Shown here: positions 1-8,842 of the stretch, in pieces
How positions within the stretch are numbered: the stretch's first letter is position 1
Layout: every line of letters begins with the position of its first letter
Origin: Aldehydirespirator sp965204415
GTDB lineage: Bacteria > Actinomycetota > Acidimicrobiia > Acidimicrobiales > Aldehydirespiratoraceae
Assembly (NCBI GenBank): GCA_965204415.1
Contig: CBDBEL010000004.1
Coordinates: 434,001 to 498,000, forward strand
Length of the DNA: 64,000 nt
Direction of reading: 5' to 3'
Notes under the pieces: generated by a model
Databases searched by the model: none
Told to the model about the DNA's origin: nothing
The model's input: only the letters and a program-made list of their open reading frames with translations
Translations under genes and position numbers: made by a program

Positions 1-39
1 GCTGCCCATCTTGCCCAAGCCGACGAAACCGATTCTCAC
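1..39 (-). CDS. NAD-binding 6PGDH/3-hydroxyisobutyrate dehydrogenase-like, N-terminal fragment
   Basis: Only the first 13 codons lie in the window. They read MRIGFVGLGKMGS, the opening beta strand and GxGxMG dinucleotide-binding loop of the 6-phosphogluconate / 3-hydroxyisobutyrate dehydrogenase superfamily. The start is a GTG at 39, preceded by an AAAGGGGG ribosome site. It begins 31 nt after the stop of the kinase at 70-1206, so the two are probably co-transcribed. The substrate cannot be judged from this fragment. Confidence 0.7.
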   Translation of the reverse strand, partial: MRIGFVGLGKMGS

Positions 40-69
40 CTGGACCCCCTTTCGCGAACCCAGCCGAAT

Positions 70-1206
70 CTACAGCCGCGCTACCGGCGGCTTGCGGGGG
101 ACAGGGGAGCCCCTCGGCGCCTCGTCGAGCCACAGGGCGAGCAGCTGGATCGACTCGTTGCGGGCATCGGGGCGGGCCTCGGCTACGGGCAGCAAGCCGT
201 CGGCCACCATCATCCTGCGGAGCCGCATCCGGATCACGCCCAGCCTGAACGCGGTGAACACCAGGTGCCACTGCAGGTGCACCGCCTCCCGGCCGGTGCG
301 GCGCTCCCAGCGCTCGACCAGCTCGTCGGGCCGGCCCAGGCCCGGCAGCAGTTCCCACGAGTGCCGGTCCATCTGGATCCACCACGCCAGGTCGGCCACC
401 GGGCCGGCCAGCGACACGGTGTCCCAGTCCAGCAGCGCGGCCACCTCGAAGTCGCGGAACACCATGTTCCCGATGCGGGCGTCACCCCACGACAGCTCCG
501 AGGCCACATCACGGGGCTGGTGCTCGACGAGCCACTCCCAGCCCTGCTCGAGCATGTCGCGGTTCCATCCGGGCCCCACTTCGAGCCGGTTGGTGTAGCC
601 CCGCCAGTAGTGCAGCTCCTCCTCCAGGCCGCTGCGTCCCGTTCCCGGATCCAGGAACGCGACCCGGGCCGCGGGCACGGCGTGGAGCCGGACCAGCGTG
701 TCGACCGCGCTCTCCCACAGGCGGCGGCGCTGCTCCTCGCATGCATCGGCCAGGAACCCGGCTTCGCTGAAGTGGGGGCGATCGCCGGGAACCAGCCCGG
801 CAACCCGCTCCGAGACGAAGAACGGCGAGCCGAGCACGCCGGGGTCCTCCTCGTACCCGACCAGGCGCGGAATGGGCACGTCGGGCTCGGCTTCGAGAGC
901 CTCCTGCACCAGGTACTGCGAGCGGAACGACCGGTCGGGGAACAGCGGCCGGTCCGGGGCTATGCGTACCGCCAGGCCCTGGCGAGACTGCTGGCCCCGG
1001 CTCGTCCAGCACGCGTCGACCAGCAGCGTCTCGTTGGCGACACCCGACGTGGACGGGATCTCCACCGCGGCGATCCGCACGCCGGGGAGTCCCATGCGGT
1101 CCGCCAGCCACGGCGCGAGCCTGGCCCGGAGCTCCTCGCGGTCGCGGCCTGTGTCCATGACCGGCGACTCGTAGCCCCTGTCCTCGTTGGCCGAGCGGCG
1201 CGTCAT
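70..1206 (-). CDS. APH-fold phosphotransferase family protein
   Basis: A 378-residue kinase-like protein of the aminoglycoside phosphotransferase / ACAD10-type family. The C-terminal half holds the Brenner-type catalytic loop (WGDARIGNMVF) followed by the metal-binding aspartate in ALLDWDTVSLAGP. In degradative clusters such proteins often phosphorylate hydroxylated acyl intermediates; the substrate here is unknown. ATG 1206 is the longest start, but an internal ATG at 1158 (MDTGRD) is equally possible because neither has a clear ribosome site. It is followed directly by the partial dehydrogenase gene. Confidence 0.82.
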   Translation of the reverse strand: MTRRSANEDRGYESPVMDTGRDREELRARLAPWLADRMGLPGVRIAAVEIPSTSGVANETLLVDACWTSRGQQSRQGLAVRIAPDRPLFPDRSFRSQYLVQEALEAEPDVPIPRLVGYEEDPGVLGSPFFVSERVAGLVPGDRPHFSEAGFLADACEEQRRRLWESAVDTLVRLHAVPAARVAFLDPGTGRSGLEEELHYWRGYTNRLEVGPGWNRDMLEQGWEWLVEHQPRDVASELSWGDARIGNMVFRDFEVAALLDWDTVSLAGPVADLAWWIQMDRHSWELLPGLGRPDELVERWERRTGREAVHLQWHLVFTAFRLGVIRMRLRRMMVADGLLPVAEARPDARNESIQLLALWLDEAPRGSPVPRKPPVARL

Positions 1207-1224
1207 CGCGGCCGGCGAGGGGGC

Positions 1225-1355
1225 CTAGAGGCCGAGCGAGCAGGCACGCGAATCCGGCCCAAACGGGCGAGGCCGTGGCCCGAGCGGCCCGTGAGCGCAG
1301 CGAACAAGAGCGGGAGAGACACCCCTGCAACGCAACGGGCTCGCACCTGCCCGCG
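1225..1355 (+). repeat. Dispersed 3'-flanking repeat, copy R1
   Basis: A composite repeat of three conserved blocks: box A (CTAGAGGCCGAGCG, 1225-1238), box B (GAGGCCGTGGCCCGAGCG... from about 1267 to 1316) and box C (ending ACCTGCCCGCG at about 1355). Box B translates in one frame as ARAARERSEQER. The same blocks recur near 15391, 21639, 38130, 45390 and 50816, mostly just after gene stops. Here it fills the gap between two minus-strand genes. Confidence 0.8.
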
Positions 1356-1381
1356 CACGTTCTTGGTCGAGCCGCCGCGGG

Positions 1382-2464
1382 TCAAGGAACAGCCCCGGCG
1401 CGGTGAAGCTCCGGCGCGGGCTGGTTCAGCATCTCGGAGCGCTCCGAGTACACCCAGCCCGCCTCGCCCTCCCAGACACAGCGCGAGAAGTTGAGCGCAT
1501 AGTTGAGCCCGGTGCCGGTCATGTCCACCGCGGCCGCGTACTTCTTGCGCATCGGGGTCCACAACGACCGGCGGGTGACGCACTCCAGGTCGGCGTGGCC
1601 GGTGTCCCAGCCCAGCCCCACCGGCAGCGACTCGCCGTCCTTCGCGAACCCGGTGAGTCGGGGAGCCGACTCGACCCGGGCGTAGCGCAGACGGCCGTCG
1701 TCCTCCACCACGCCCCCGCCCTCGAGAGTGATGAGCCCCGCCGGCGTCCAGTAGCTCGACAGGATGAAGCCCCGGCCGCTCGGGAACAGACCGCCCATGA
1801 TCACGTGGCCGCCCCAGGGCGCGCCCGATCCAGAGCCCCGGGGCCCGCGGGAGTGATCGCGCCAGCCCACACCCTCGAAGTCGGTCTCGCTGGAGCCGGC
1901 AGTCACCCGGCCCGAGGCCCGGAAGAGCTGCTCGTAATGCTCCTTGGCCCAGCCCTGGGAGTCCAGGCTGCCGGATCCGCGCCCACCGGCCGCCGCGGCC
2001 GCCGCGTCCCAGACCTCGCCGACACACTCGATGTCCAGGTCTACGACGAGCCTGCGGCGCTCACCGGGCGGGGACGCTCCGGCCACCATCTGGTCCTCGG
2101 TGGTGTGGACCGCGTAGCCGTCGAAGGTCACTCGCCAGCGCCGGAAGGGCTCGATGCATCGGAACTCGAGGTTCGACGCGGCCGGTCGCCGTTGCGGCGC
2201 GGTGCGGTGGAAGGACCACATCGACAGGAATCCCTCGCCCTCCGGCAGCAGCACCAGCGCCCGCTCCTCCCACATGGTCCAGTCGTTGGGGACGGTGCCC
2301 AGGTGAAGCCAGAAGCCGATGTCGCGGCGGGGGTCGTACAGCGCGAACAGCAGGTTCTCGCACCAGAACGGCTGCGGCGGCGGCTCCTCCAGGACCGACT
2401 CGGCCTCAGGGGGCAGGCCCGGCGACGGCCTGCCGGCACCGGGATGGGGCGTGTCGGAGGGCAT
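1382..2464 (-). CDS. Hypothetical protein, CrtC/DUF7064-like
   Basis: A 360-residue soluble protein with no signal peptide. Visible traits are a Trp- and Gly-rich N-terminal half (FWLHLG, WSFHRTAP) and a WRDHSRGPRG block near residue 205, which resemble beta-rich proteins of the carotenoid 1,2-hydratase-like / DUF7064-DUF7065 type often found near acyl-CoA catabolic genes. That resemblance is from memory of the family and the catalytic role is unknown. The ATG at 2464 has a GAGGAGG ribosome site and is divergent from the ABC transporter operon. Confidence 0.65.
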   Translation of the reverse strand: MPSDTPHPGAGRPSPGLPPEAESVLEEPPPQPFWCENLLFALYDPRRDIGFWLHLGTVPNDWTMWEERALVLLPEGEGFLSMWSFHRTAPQRRPAASNLEFRCIEPFRRWRVTFDGYAVHTTEDQMVAGASPPGERRRLVVDLDIECVGEVWDAAAAAAGGRGSGSLDSQGWAKEHYEQLFRASGRVTAGSSETDFEGVGWRDHSRGPRGSGSGAPWGGHVIMGGLFPSGRGFILSSYWTPAGLITLEGGGVVEDDGRLRYARVESAPRLTGFAKDGESLPVGLGWDTGHADLECVTRRSLWTPMRKKYAAAVDMTGTGLNYALNFSRCVWEGEAGWVYSERSEMLNQPAPELHRAGAVP

Positions 2465-2540
2465 GGCCCGACCTCCTCGCCGGCCGTGTCGTGCTTGGCC
2501 GGGCTGCGGCCCGCTACGGCCCGCCCCGGCGCGATTAGCT

Positions 2541-2548
2541 TATTATCG
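2541..2548. promoter_or_regulatory. Likely bidirectional -10 region (TATTATC/GATAATA)
   Basis: On the plus strand TATTAT (2541-2546) lies exactly 7 nt before ATG 2554. On the minus strand the same bases give GATAAT about 79 nt before the gene starting at 2464. It is one of the few AT-rich spots in a GC-rich gap. No -35 box is evident. Just downstream is TGATCA, shared with three other promoter regions of the window. Confidence 0.5.
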
Positions 2549-2553
2549 TGATC

Positions 2554-2601
2554 ATGGAATCGCGGACCGATCGTGCGCCGCGATCGCTGACCCGCCCATG
2601 A
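2554..2601 (+). CDS. Predicted leaderless 15-codon leader ORF before the ABC operon
   Basis: ATG 2554 sits 7 nt after a TATTAT -10 box, the spacing expected if transcription starts at the A of ATG. It encodes MESRTDRAPRSLTRP and stops with TGA at 2599-2601, immediately before the GGGGAGGGG ribosome site of the permease at 2619. It may control transporter translation. It could also be a chance ORF in a 5' UTR. Confidence 0.35.
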   Translation: MESRTDRAPRSLTRP

Positions 2602-2618
2602 CGGGGAGGGGCTGAGGC

Positions 2619-3620
2619 ATGGGGATGGGGACCGTCATCCTCAGGAGGCTGCTGACCCTCATCCCCTTGATGTTCCTGGTGTCGATCGGGCTGTTCGCCA
2701 TCTCGTTGCAGCTCAATCCGGACAAGGCGGCCCACATCCGGGCCGGGGGCGCCGACAATGCCTCGCTCGAGATCATCGAGAGCATCCGGCGCGAGCTCCA
2801 TCTCGACAAGCCGATCCACGAGCGCTACGGACGGTGGCTGTACGACGTGGTCCGTCTCGATCTCGGAGAGTCGCTCACCCGTCCGATCCCGGTCGACACG
2901 CCCGACGGCCGGACCGAGTTCCGGGGCCGCTCGGTGGCCACCGAGATCCGCAACGCGCTGCCCCGGACGCTGTCCATCGCCTTGGTGGGGGTGGTCTTCG
3001 GCGTCACCGTGGGCGTGACCGTCGGGCTCATAGGAGGCTTGCGTCCGGGATCCCTGCTCGACCGCTTCAGCGTGCTGGGCACCACCGCCGGCCTCGCCAT
3101 GCCCAGCTTCTGGCTGATCATGCTGCTGATCATCGCCTTCTCGGTGAATCGGGACTGGCTGCCCGCCACCGGCTACGAGCCGTTAGAGACCGGGTTGTGG
3201 AGCTGGCTTAGCCGCATCCTGCTGCCCGGAATCTCGGTTGGGGTGGCCATGGCCGCGGTCACCGCCCGCCAGCTGCGGGCCTCGCTCATGGACGTGATGG
3301 GCGCGGCCTACATCCGCACCGCCTGGGCCAAGGGGGGTTCCTCGGCCCGGGTCGTCGTGCGCCACGCTCTCAAGAACGCGGCCAACGCTCCGCTGACGGT
3401 CATGGGCAACCAGTTCGCCCACCTGCTGAGCGGAACGATCGTCATCGAGAGCCTCGTCGGCATCCGGGGGCTGGGGTGGCTGGTGGTCACCGCAGTTCGG
3501 TCCAACGACATCACCATGATCCAGGGCTTGGTGCTGTTCTTCGTGGTGGTCACGGTGGCCATCAACCTGATCATCGACCTGCTCTACAGCTACCTGAACC
3601 CCAAGGTGAGGGTCAGTTGA
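2619..3620 (+). CDS. ABC transporter permease, DppB/OppB type
   Basis: A 333-residue inner-membrane permease of the dipeptide/oligopeptide/nickel importer family. It has an N-terminal membrane segment (residues ~8-28), several further hydrophobic segments (~110-135, ~155-175, ~280-310) and the EAA loop (AAYIRTAWAKGGSSARVVV, ~residues 227-245) that contacts the ATPase. The length is normal for DppB. ATG 2619 follows a GGGGAGGGG ribosome site. Its stop overlaps the TTG start of the next gene (TTGA), giving translational coupling. The substrate is unknown; peptides or peptide-like compounds are the family default. Confidence 0.92.
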   Translation: MGMGTVILRRLLTLIPLMFLVSIGLFAISLQLNPDKAAHIRAGGADNASLEIIESIRRELHLDKPIHERYGRWLYDVVRLDLGESLTRPIPVDTPDGRTEFRGRSVATEIRNALPRTLSIALVGVVFGVTVGVTVGLIGGLRPGSLLDRFSVLGTTAGLAMPSFWLIMLLIIAFSVNRDWLPATGYEPLETGLWSWLSRILLPGISVGVAMAAVTARQLRASLMDVMGAAYIRTAWAKGGSSARVVVRHALKNAANAPLTVMGNQFAHLLSGTIVIESLVGIRGLGWLVVTAVRSNDITMIQGLVLFFVVVTVAINLIIDLLYSYLNPKVRVS

Positions 3621-5644
3621 GCGACGCCGCGGACAGGCCCGCACCCGCCCCGGATCCGCGCTGGGCCGGCGCCGAGGGGGAGGTCATGCCGCCCAAGCGG
3701 ACCCGGCTCTTCCGCCGGGTGTTGCGCGACAAGTTCGCCATGACAGGGATGCTCATCCTCCTGCTGATCGTGTTCCTGGCCGCCTTCGCCTCCTGGCTCG
3801 CGCCCTACGACCCGGAGCTGCTGTTCGTGGGAGAGCGGTCCGGCCCGATGTCGGGCGACAACTGGCTGGGCACCGACCACCTGGGACGCGACGTGGCGTC
3901 GAGGCTCATATTCGGATCCCGGATCGCGGTGCGGGTCGCGCTGCAGGTGGTGGGCGTCACCCTGGCCATCGCAGTCCCCATCGGGCTGCTGTCAGGCTTC
4001 ATCGGGGGCCGCCTCGACGTGGTCGCCATGCGAACCATGGACGCCGTCCACAGCGTCCCCACACTGATGCTGGCCCTGGTCTTCGCGGGATCGTTCAACC
4101 TGAGCTTCAACTGGGCCCTCTTCGGGATCTCGCTCGCCTTCGTGCCGACCATGTCTCGCCTGGTCCGGGCCCAGACGCTGGCCGTGCGCGAGGAGACCTT
4201 CATCGAGGCCTCCGTGTCGATTGGCACGCCCATGCGGCGGATCCTGCTCAAGCGGGTCCTTCCCAACGCGGCGTCGCCGATCATCGTGCAGTCCTCGGTG
4301 TATGTGGGTGGAGCCATCCTGCTGGAGGCTTCGCTGAGCATCCTGGGCATCGGTGTGCGGCCGGGGAGCGCCGCCTGGGGCTCGATGCTGGAGGAAGCCT
4401 TCCAGTCCATCTACACCGACACCGCCAACGTGGTGATACCCGGCGCGGCCATCGCCATCGCGGTGCTGGCCGCCAACCTGCTGGGCGACGGGCTGCGGGA
4501 CGCGCTCGGGCTCGACCCCGGCCACCGCTACGGCGCCCGCACCAAGATGGGCCTCACGCTGGCGGCCCGTCGGGACAGGGACAGCGACGAGTCCGCGGCC
4601 GCGGGCCAGCAACTCGCCGGGGCCGCACCGCTGCTGGATGTGCGGGGCCTCACCGTCGAGGTCAGGACCGAGCACGGGGTGTTCCCCGTCGTCGAGGACG
4701 TGACCTTCGAGTTGAGGCAGGGCGAGGTTCTCGGACTGGTGGGCGAGTCCGGGTCGGGCAAGACGGTCACATCGTTGTCGCTGATGCGGCTGCTGCCGTC
4801 GCCGCCGTTCCGGGTTGCCGCCGGCGAGGTCCTGTTCGAGGGGGACGATCTGCTGCTGCGGACCATCCATCAGATGCGGGGCATGCGGGGCCGCGACATC
4901 GCCATGATCTTCCAGGACCCGATGGCCGCGCTGAACCCGTCCATGCAGATGGGGCACCAGATCGCGGAGACGGTGCGGCTCCATCAGAATGTCAGACGGT
5001 CCGCGGCCCATAGGCGGGCCGTGGAGATGCTGGACCGGGTCGGGATCCCCGACGCCAAGGCCCGGGCGAGGAGCTTCCCGCACGAGTTCTCCGGCGGCAT
5101 GCGCCAGCGGGCGATGATCGCCATGGCGCTGTCCTGCTCGCCGAAGGTGCTGATAGCCGACGAGCCGACCACTGCGCTGGACGTGACCATCCAGGCCCAG
5201 ATCCTCGAGCTCCTCGCCGAGCTGCGCGAGGAGTTCGGGCTCTCGATCATCTTCGTCACCCACGACCTGGGCGTGGTCGCCGACTTCTGCGACCGGGTGA
5301 TGGTGATGTACGCGGGCCAGATCGTGGAGCAGGCCGACATCCACCGGCTGTTCGAGCATCCGTCGCATCCCTACTCCGACGCGCTGCTGTCGGCCATGCC
5401 CCGCCTCACCGACCGGGGCAAGGAACTCGTGACGATTCCCGGGTCGGTGCCCACCATTGAGAGCTTCCCGGACGGGTGCCGGTTCCATCCCCGCTGCCGG
5501 CTGGCCGTCGATGAGTGCGCGGCTAGGGCGGTGTCCCTGGTGGAGGTCGGCGACAGCATCTCACGCTGCATCCGCACCGAGGAGCTGATCCGCACCCGGG
5601 CCGCGGGCGCCGTCCCGCCGGGCGCCACCGGGGACGGACCGTGA
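3617..5644 (+). CDS. Fused ABC permease (DppC)-ATPase (DppD)
   Basis: One 675-residue chain joins a DppC-type permease (about residues 25-300, with GTDHLGRD and the EAA loop EETFIEASVSIGTPMRR near 192) to a DppD-type ATPase (about 330-660). The ATPase has Walker A GESGSGKT (~375), signature FSGGMRQR (~490), Walker B VLIADEPT, switch His in VTHD and the C-terminal oligopeptide motif GCRFHPRC. I chose TTG 3617, which overlaps the previous stop; an alternative is ATG 3686 (MPPKRT). Such fusions occur in Actinobacteria. It works with the permease before it and the ATPase after it. Confidence 0.92.
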   Translation: MSDAADRPAPAPDPRWAGAEGEVMPPKRTRLFRRVLRDKFAMTGMLILLLIVFLAAFASWLAPYDPELLFVGERSGPMSGDNWLGTDHLGRDVASRLIFGSRIAVRVALQVVGVTLAIAVPIGLLSGFIGGRLDVVAMRTMDAVHSVPTLMLALVFAGSFNLSFNWALFGISLAFVPTMSRLVRAQTLAVREETFIEASVSIGTPMRRILLKRVLPNAASPIIVQSSVYVGGAILLEASLSILGIGVRPGSAAWGSMLEEAFQSIYTDTANVVIPGAAIAIAVLAANLLGDGLRDALGLDPGHRYGARTKMGLTLAARRDRDSDESAAAGQQLAGAAPLLDVRGLTVEVRTEHGVFPVVEDVTFELRQGEVLGLVGESGSGKTVTSLSLMRLLPSPPFRVAAGEVLFEGDDLLLRTIHQMRGMRGRDIAMIFQDPMAALNPSMQMGHQIAETVRLHQNVRRSAAHRRAVEMLDRVGIPDAKARARSFPHEFSGGMRQRAMIAMALSCSPKVLIADEPTTALDVTIQAQILELLAELREEFGLSIIFVTHDLGVVADFCDRVMVMYAGQIVEQADIHRLFEHPSHPYSDALLSAMPRLTDRGKELVTIPGSVPTIESFPDGCRFHPRCRLAVDECAARAVSLVEVGDSISRCIRTEELIRTRAAGAVPPGATGDGP

Positions 5645-6696
5645 TTGGCGCCCCTCCGGCGGTCACCGCGCCAGCCTCGGCCGAGGCCCTCGAAGTGTCG
5701 GACCTCACCAAGCTGTTCCCGGTGCGCACACCGCTGCTGCGCCGCACGGTGGGCCATGTACGGGCCGTCGACGGCGCGAGCCTCACCGTTCGGACGGCCG
5801 AGACGGTGGGCCTGGTGGGGGAGTCGGGATCGGGCAAGTCGACCCTGGGAAGGATGGCCCTGCGGCTCATAGAGCCGACGGCGGGGTCGGTCGTGCTGGC
5901 CGGCAGGAAGCTCGGGGAGCTGTCGGCGGCGGAGATGCGCATACAGCGCCGGCACGGGCAGATGATCTTCCAGGACCCCTACTCGTCGCTGGACCCGAGG
6001 GCCAGCATCGCCGACAACGTCGGGGAGCCCCTGCGCACCCAGTTCGGCCTGCCCCGGGCCGAGCGCGACCGGCGGGTGGTCGAACTGTTGGAGACGGTGA
6101 GGCTCAACCGCAGCCATCTTCGCCGCTACCCGCACGAGTTCTCGGGAGGGCAGCTCCAGCGAATCGCCCTGGCCCGGGCCCTGGCGGTGCGGCCCAGGAT
6201 CATCATCGCCGACGAGCCGGTGAGCTCGCTGGACGTGTCCACCCAGGCCCAGATGCTGCAGCTGCTGGAGGAGTTCAAGCGCGAGTACGGAATCGCCTAC
6301 CTCTTCATTTCCCACGACCTGTCGGTCGTGCGCCACATCAGCGACCAGATCGCGGTCATGTACCTGGGCCAGATAGTGGAGCGGGGCGAAAACGACGCGG
6401 TGACGACCCAGCCGGCCCACCCCTACACCGAGGCGCTGCTGTCGGCGGTCCCCATCCCCGACCCGGTTGTCCAGCGGTCGCGGCGCCGGATCGTGCTCAC
6501 CGGCGACCTTCCCAACCCGGCCGACACCCCGAAGGGATGCCGGTTCCACACCCGCTGCCCCTACGTCATGGAGATGTGCCGCGAGACCGATCCAGAGCCC
6601 TACGTCACACCGGCAGGCACCGAGGTGCGTTGCCACCTGCACACCAGCGGCCCTGAGCTCGCGGGCCGGTCGGTGCTGGAGCTGCCGAAGCGCTGA
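5641..6696 (+). CDS. ABC transporter ATP-binding protein, DppF/OppF type
   Basis: A 351-residue cytoplasmic ATPase, the second nucleotide-binding subunit of the importer. It shows Walker A GESGSGKST (~residue 59), signature FSGGQLQR (~166), Walker B IIIADEP (~187), H-loop SHD and the Cys-containing oligopeptide-transporter tail GCRFHTRCPY (~300). The GTG start at 5641 overlaps the previous stop as GTGA. A strong inverted repeat follows the stop, separating it from the binding-protein gene. Confidence 0.92.
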   Translation: MIGAPPAVTAPASAEALEVSDLTKLFPVRTPLLRRTVGHVRAVDGASLTVRTAETVGLVGESGSGKSTLGRMALRLIEPTAGSVVLAGRKLGELSAAEMRIQRRHGQMIFQDPYSSLDPRASIADNVGEPLRTQFGLPRAERDRRVVELLETVRLNRSHLRRYPHEFSGGQLQRIALARALAVRPRIIIADEPVSSLDVSTQAQMLQLLEEFKREYGIAYLFISHDLSVVRHISDQIAVMYLGQIVERGENDAVTTQPAHPYTEALLSAVPIPDPVVQRSRRRIVLTGDLPNPADTPKGCRFHTRCPYVMEMCRETDPEPYVTPAGTEVRCHLHTSGPELAGRSVLELPKR

Positions 6697-6720
6697 AGCG
6701 TTCGCGAGAAGCCTGCCGCA

Positions 6721-6745
6721 GGCCCGTCACGGCGGGCGACGGGCC
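6721..6745 (+). terminator. Inverted repeat, possible terminator or attenuator
   Basis: GGCCCGTC (6721-6728) and GACGGGCC (6738-6745) form a perfect 8-bp GC stem with a 9-nt loop, between the ATPase stop and the binding-protein promoter. There is no U-tract, which is common for actinobacterial hairpins. It may lower read-through so that the binding protein is expressed separately. Confidence 0.45.
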
Positions 6746-6780
6746 GCCCGCTTGCGCTTGTGCGGCCAGGCTCTCTCCGT

Positions 6781-6786
6781 TAGTGT
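6781..6786 (+). promoter_or_regulatory. Possible -10 box for the binding-protein gene
   Basis: TAGTGT lies 78 nt before ATG 6865, downstream of the hairpin at 6721-6745. The same hexamer precedes the dehydrogenase at 54892. No -35 element is obvious. The call rests on the TANNNT pattern only. Confidence 0.3.
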
Positions 6787-6864
6787 TCCCCGTCACTACT
6801 ATGGGATTCATCCGCAGAGATGTCCCGTAATGGCTCCCGCAACCCGATCGGAGGGGATGACGAC

Positions 6865-8799
6865 ATGACCCGTACCCGGAACGGACTGTCTCGACTGCTG
6901 ACCGCCGCCTTGGTGACGCTGGCCCTGGTTGCTGCGTCCTGCGGCGACGACGACGAGCCGGCGGCCCCGGCCCCGGACACCAGCGCGGCCGACGCCGCCG
7001 TCGAGCAGGCTGAGGCCGAGGCGGCCGCCGCGCAGGCCGAAGCCGACGCCGCCGCGGCCGAAGCAGCCGAGGCCGCCGCCGACGCGGAGGCAGCCCAGGC
7101 CGCCGCCGCCGACGCGGAGGCAGCCCTCGAGGCGGCCCAGGCCGAGGCAGTGGACCCCGCGGTCATGGCCGAGCTCGAGGCGGAACTGGAAGCCGCCCAA
7201 ACCGAGGCCGCCGCCTTGGCCGCCGAAGCCGAGGCCGCCGCCGCGGCAGCCGCCGAGGCCGAAGCCGCCGCCGCGGCAGCCGCCGCCGAGGAGGCGATGT
7301 TCTTCGACCCGGAGGGCGTCCTCGTCGTGGGGCAGAACTTCTTCCCCAACCAGCAGGCCAGCCTCGATCCGCGCATCATGTCGACCAGCACCAACGCCGA
7401 GTTCCTCAACGAGATCTACGCCGCGCTGGTGAAGCGCGACGCCGTCACCGGCGAGTACAGCCCCTACCTGGCCGAGTCCTACGAGGTGGTGGACAGCCAG
7501 ACGCTGACCGTCACCATCCGGTCCGACGCCAACTTCCACGACGGACGGCCCGTCACCGCTGCGGACGCCAAGGCCTCGATCGAGGCGACCAAGGCCAACA
7601 CCGCGGAGCGCACCTGCAACTGCAACCGCGGCATCGCGCTGGTCGACTCGGTAGAGGTGGTGGACGACAAGACCTTCACCGTCCATCTCTCCCAGCCCGG
7701 CCTGGCCACGCTGTTCGAGCTGCTGATCGGCCCCGAGTTCATGATCTCGCCGGCCGACGCGGGCGCCGAGCAGGCCACCGCCCCGATCGGCAACGGGCCG
7801 TTCCGGTTCGTGGAGCTGATCGAGGGCCAGAGGATCACCCTCGAGAAGTGGGACGACTTCTTCGCGGCCGACGAGATCATGCTGGGCGGCTTGGAGTTCG
7901 TGAACCTCGAAGAGGGCACCACCCAGCTCAACGCCCTCCTCGCCGGCGACATCGACATGGCCATGGAGCTCGACTTCCCGTCCTTCGAGGCCACCGAGGA
8001 CAGGAGCGGCTTCAGCGCGGCCGCGGTCCAGAGCGACACCACGTTCATCTGGTTCGTGGGCTGCCAGGCACCGGGAGCGTTCTACGAGGACATCAGGGTG
8101 CGCCAGGGCTTCATGCACGCCATCGACCGCAACCTCCTCAACGCCGCTCTCTACGGCGGCGAGGGCGTGCCGACGGTGGGGTTCTACCCGCCCGGGCACC
8201 CCTACAACGACCCGACCCTCGAAGAGGTGTACCCCTTCGACCTCGACCGGGCCCGCGAGCTCTTCGAGGAGGCCGGCGTGGCCGGCCAGACCGTGGGCAT
8301 CTGGGCGACGTCGTCGATCCCCGAGTCCGTCGACCTGGTGCTGTTGATGAACGTGACCCTGTCGCAGGCCGGGGTGACGGTCCAGCCGATACCCACCGAC
8401 GACCTCGTCGGCGACTACCTGAGGCCGGCCAGCCTCGATCCTGGCCCCTTCGACCTCGAGCACGACGGCGTCCTCATCACCCAGTCCCGTCCGGGCATGC
8501 AGAAGCTGACCCGCAACTTCTTCGACACCGGCATCACCAACCCGTGTGACACCGAGTACGACCGGGCGACGGAGATCATCAACGAGCTCTACGGCCTGGC
8601 CCCCGACGACCCCAAGGCCGTCGATCTGTGGCACGAGATCCAGCGGATCAACGTGGAGGACGCCCGGCACATGATCCTGGCCTTCTTCCCCAGCTACATG
8701 GCCTGGAACAGCGACAAGATCGGCGGGGTGAGCCCCGACAGCTTCGGCGGGCCCATCGAGGGCGGGTACACGTTCAACGACATGTACATCGCCTCCTAG
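6865..8799 (+). CDS. ABC transporter substrate-binding lipoprotein (SBP_bac_5) with Ala/Glu helix
   Basis: A 644-residue extracellular solute-binding lipoprotein. The signal peptide ends in LVAASC, with the lipidated Cys at residue 26. Residues ~40-143 are almost only Ala, Glu, Asp and Gln, predicting a long helix or coiled-coil spacer. The SBP family-5 domain follows, with typical phrases such as DANFHDGRPVTAADAKASIE. The start ATG 6865 has a GGAGGGG site at 6851-6857; a longer frame from 6820 lacks one. It is the partner of the upstream permease/ATPase genes. A spacer this long between lipid anchor and binding domain is unusual. Confidence 0.92.
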   Translation: MTRTRNGLSRLLTAALVTLALVAASCGDDDEPAAPAPDTSAADAAVEQAEAEAAAAQAEADAAAAEAAEAAADAEAAQAAAADAEAALEAAQAEAVDPAVMAELEAELEAAQTEAAALAAEAEAAAAAAAEAEAAAAAAAAEEAMFFDPEGVLVVGQNFFPNQQASLDPRIMSTSTNAEFLNEIYAALVKRDAVTGEYSPYLAESYEVVDSQTLTVTIRSDANFHDGRPVTAADAKASIEATKANTAERTCNCNRGIALVDSVEVVDDKTFTVHLSQPGLATLFELLIGPEFMISPADAGAEQATAPIGNGPFRFVELIEGQRITLEKWDDFFAADEIMLGGLEFVNLEEGTTQLNALLAGDIDMAMELDFPSFEATEDRSGFSAAAVQSDTTFIWFVGCQAPGAFYEDIRVRQGFMHAIDRNLLNAALYGGEGVPTVGFYPPGHPYNDPTLEEVYPFDLDRARELFEEAGVAGQTVGIWATSSIPESVDLVLLMNVTLSQAGVTVQPIPTDDLVGDYLRPASLDPGPFDLEHDGVLITQSRPGMQKLTRNFFDTGITNPCDTEYDRATEIINELYGLAPDDPKAVDLWHEIQRINVEDARHMILAFFPSYMAWNSDKIGGVSPDSFGGPIEGGYTFNDMYIAS

Positions 8800-8842
8800 G
8801 GCCTTCGACTCCACGACCACAACGCTCTTCGGGAGGCCGCCA

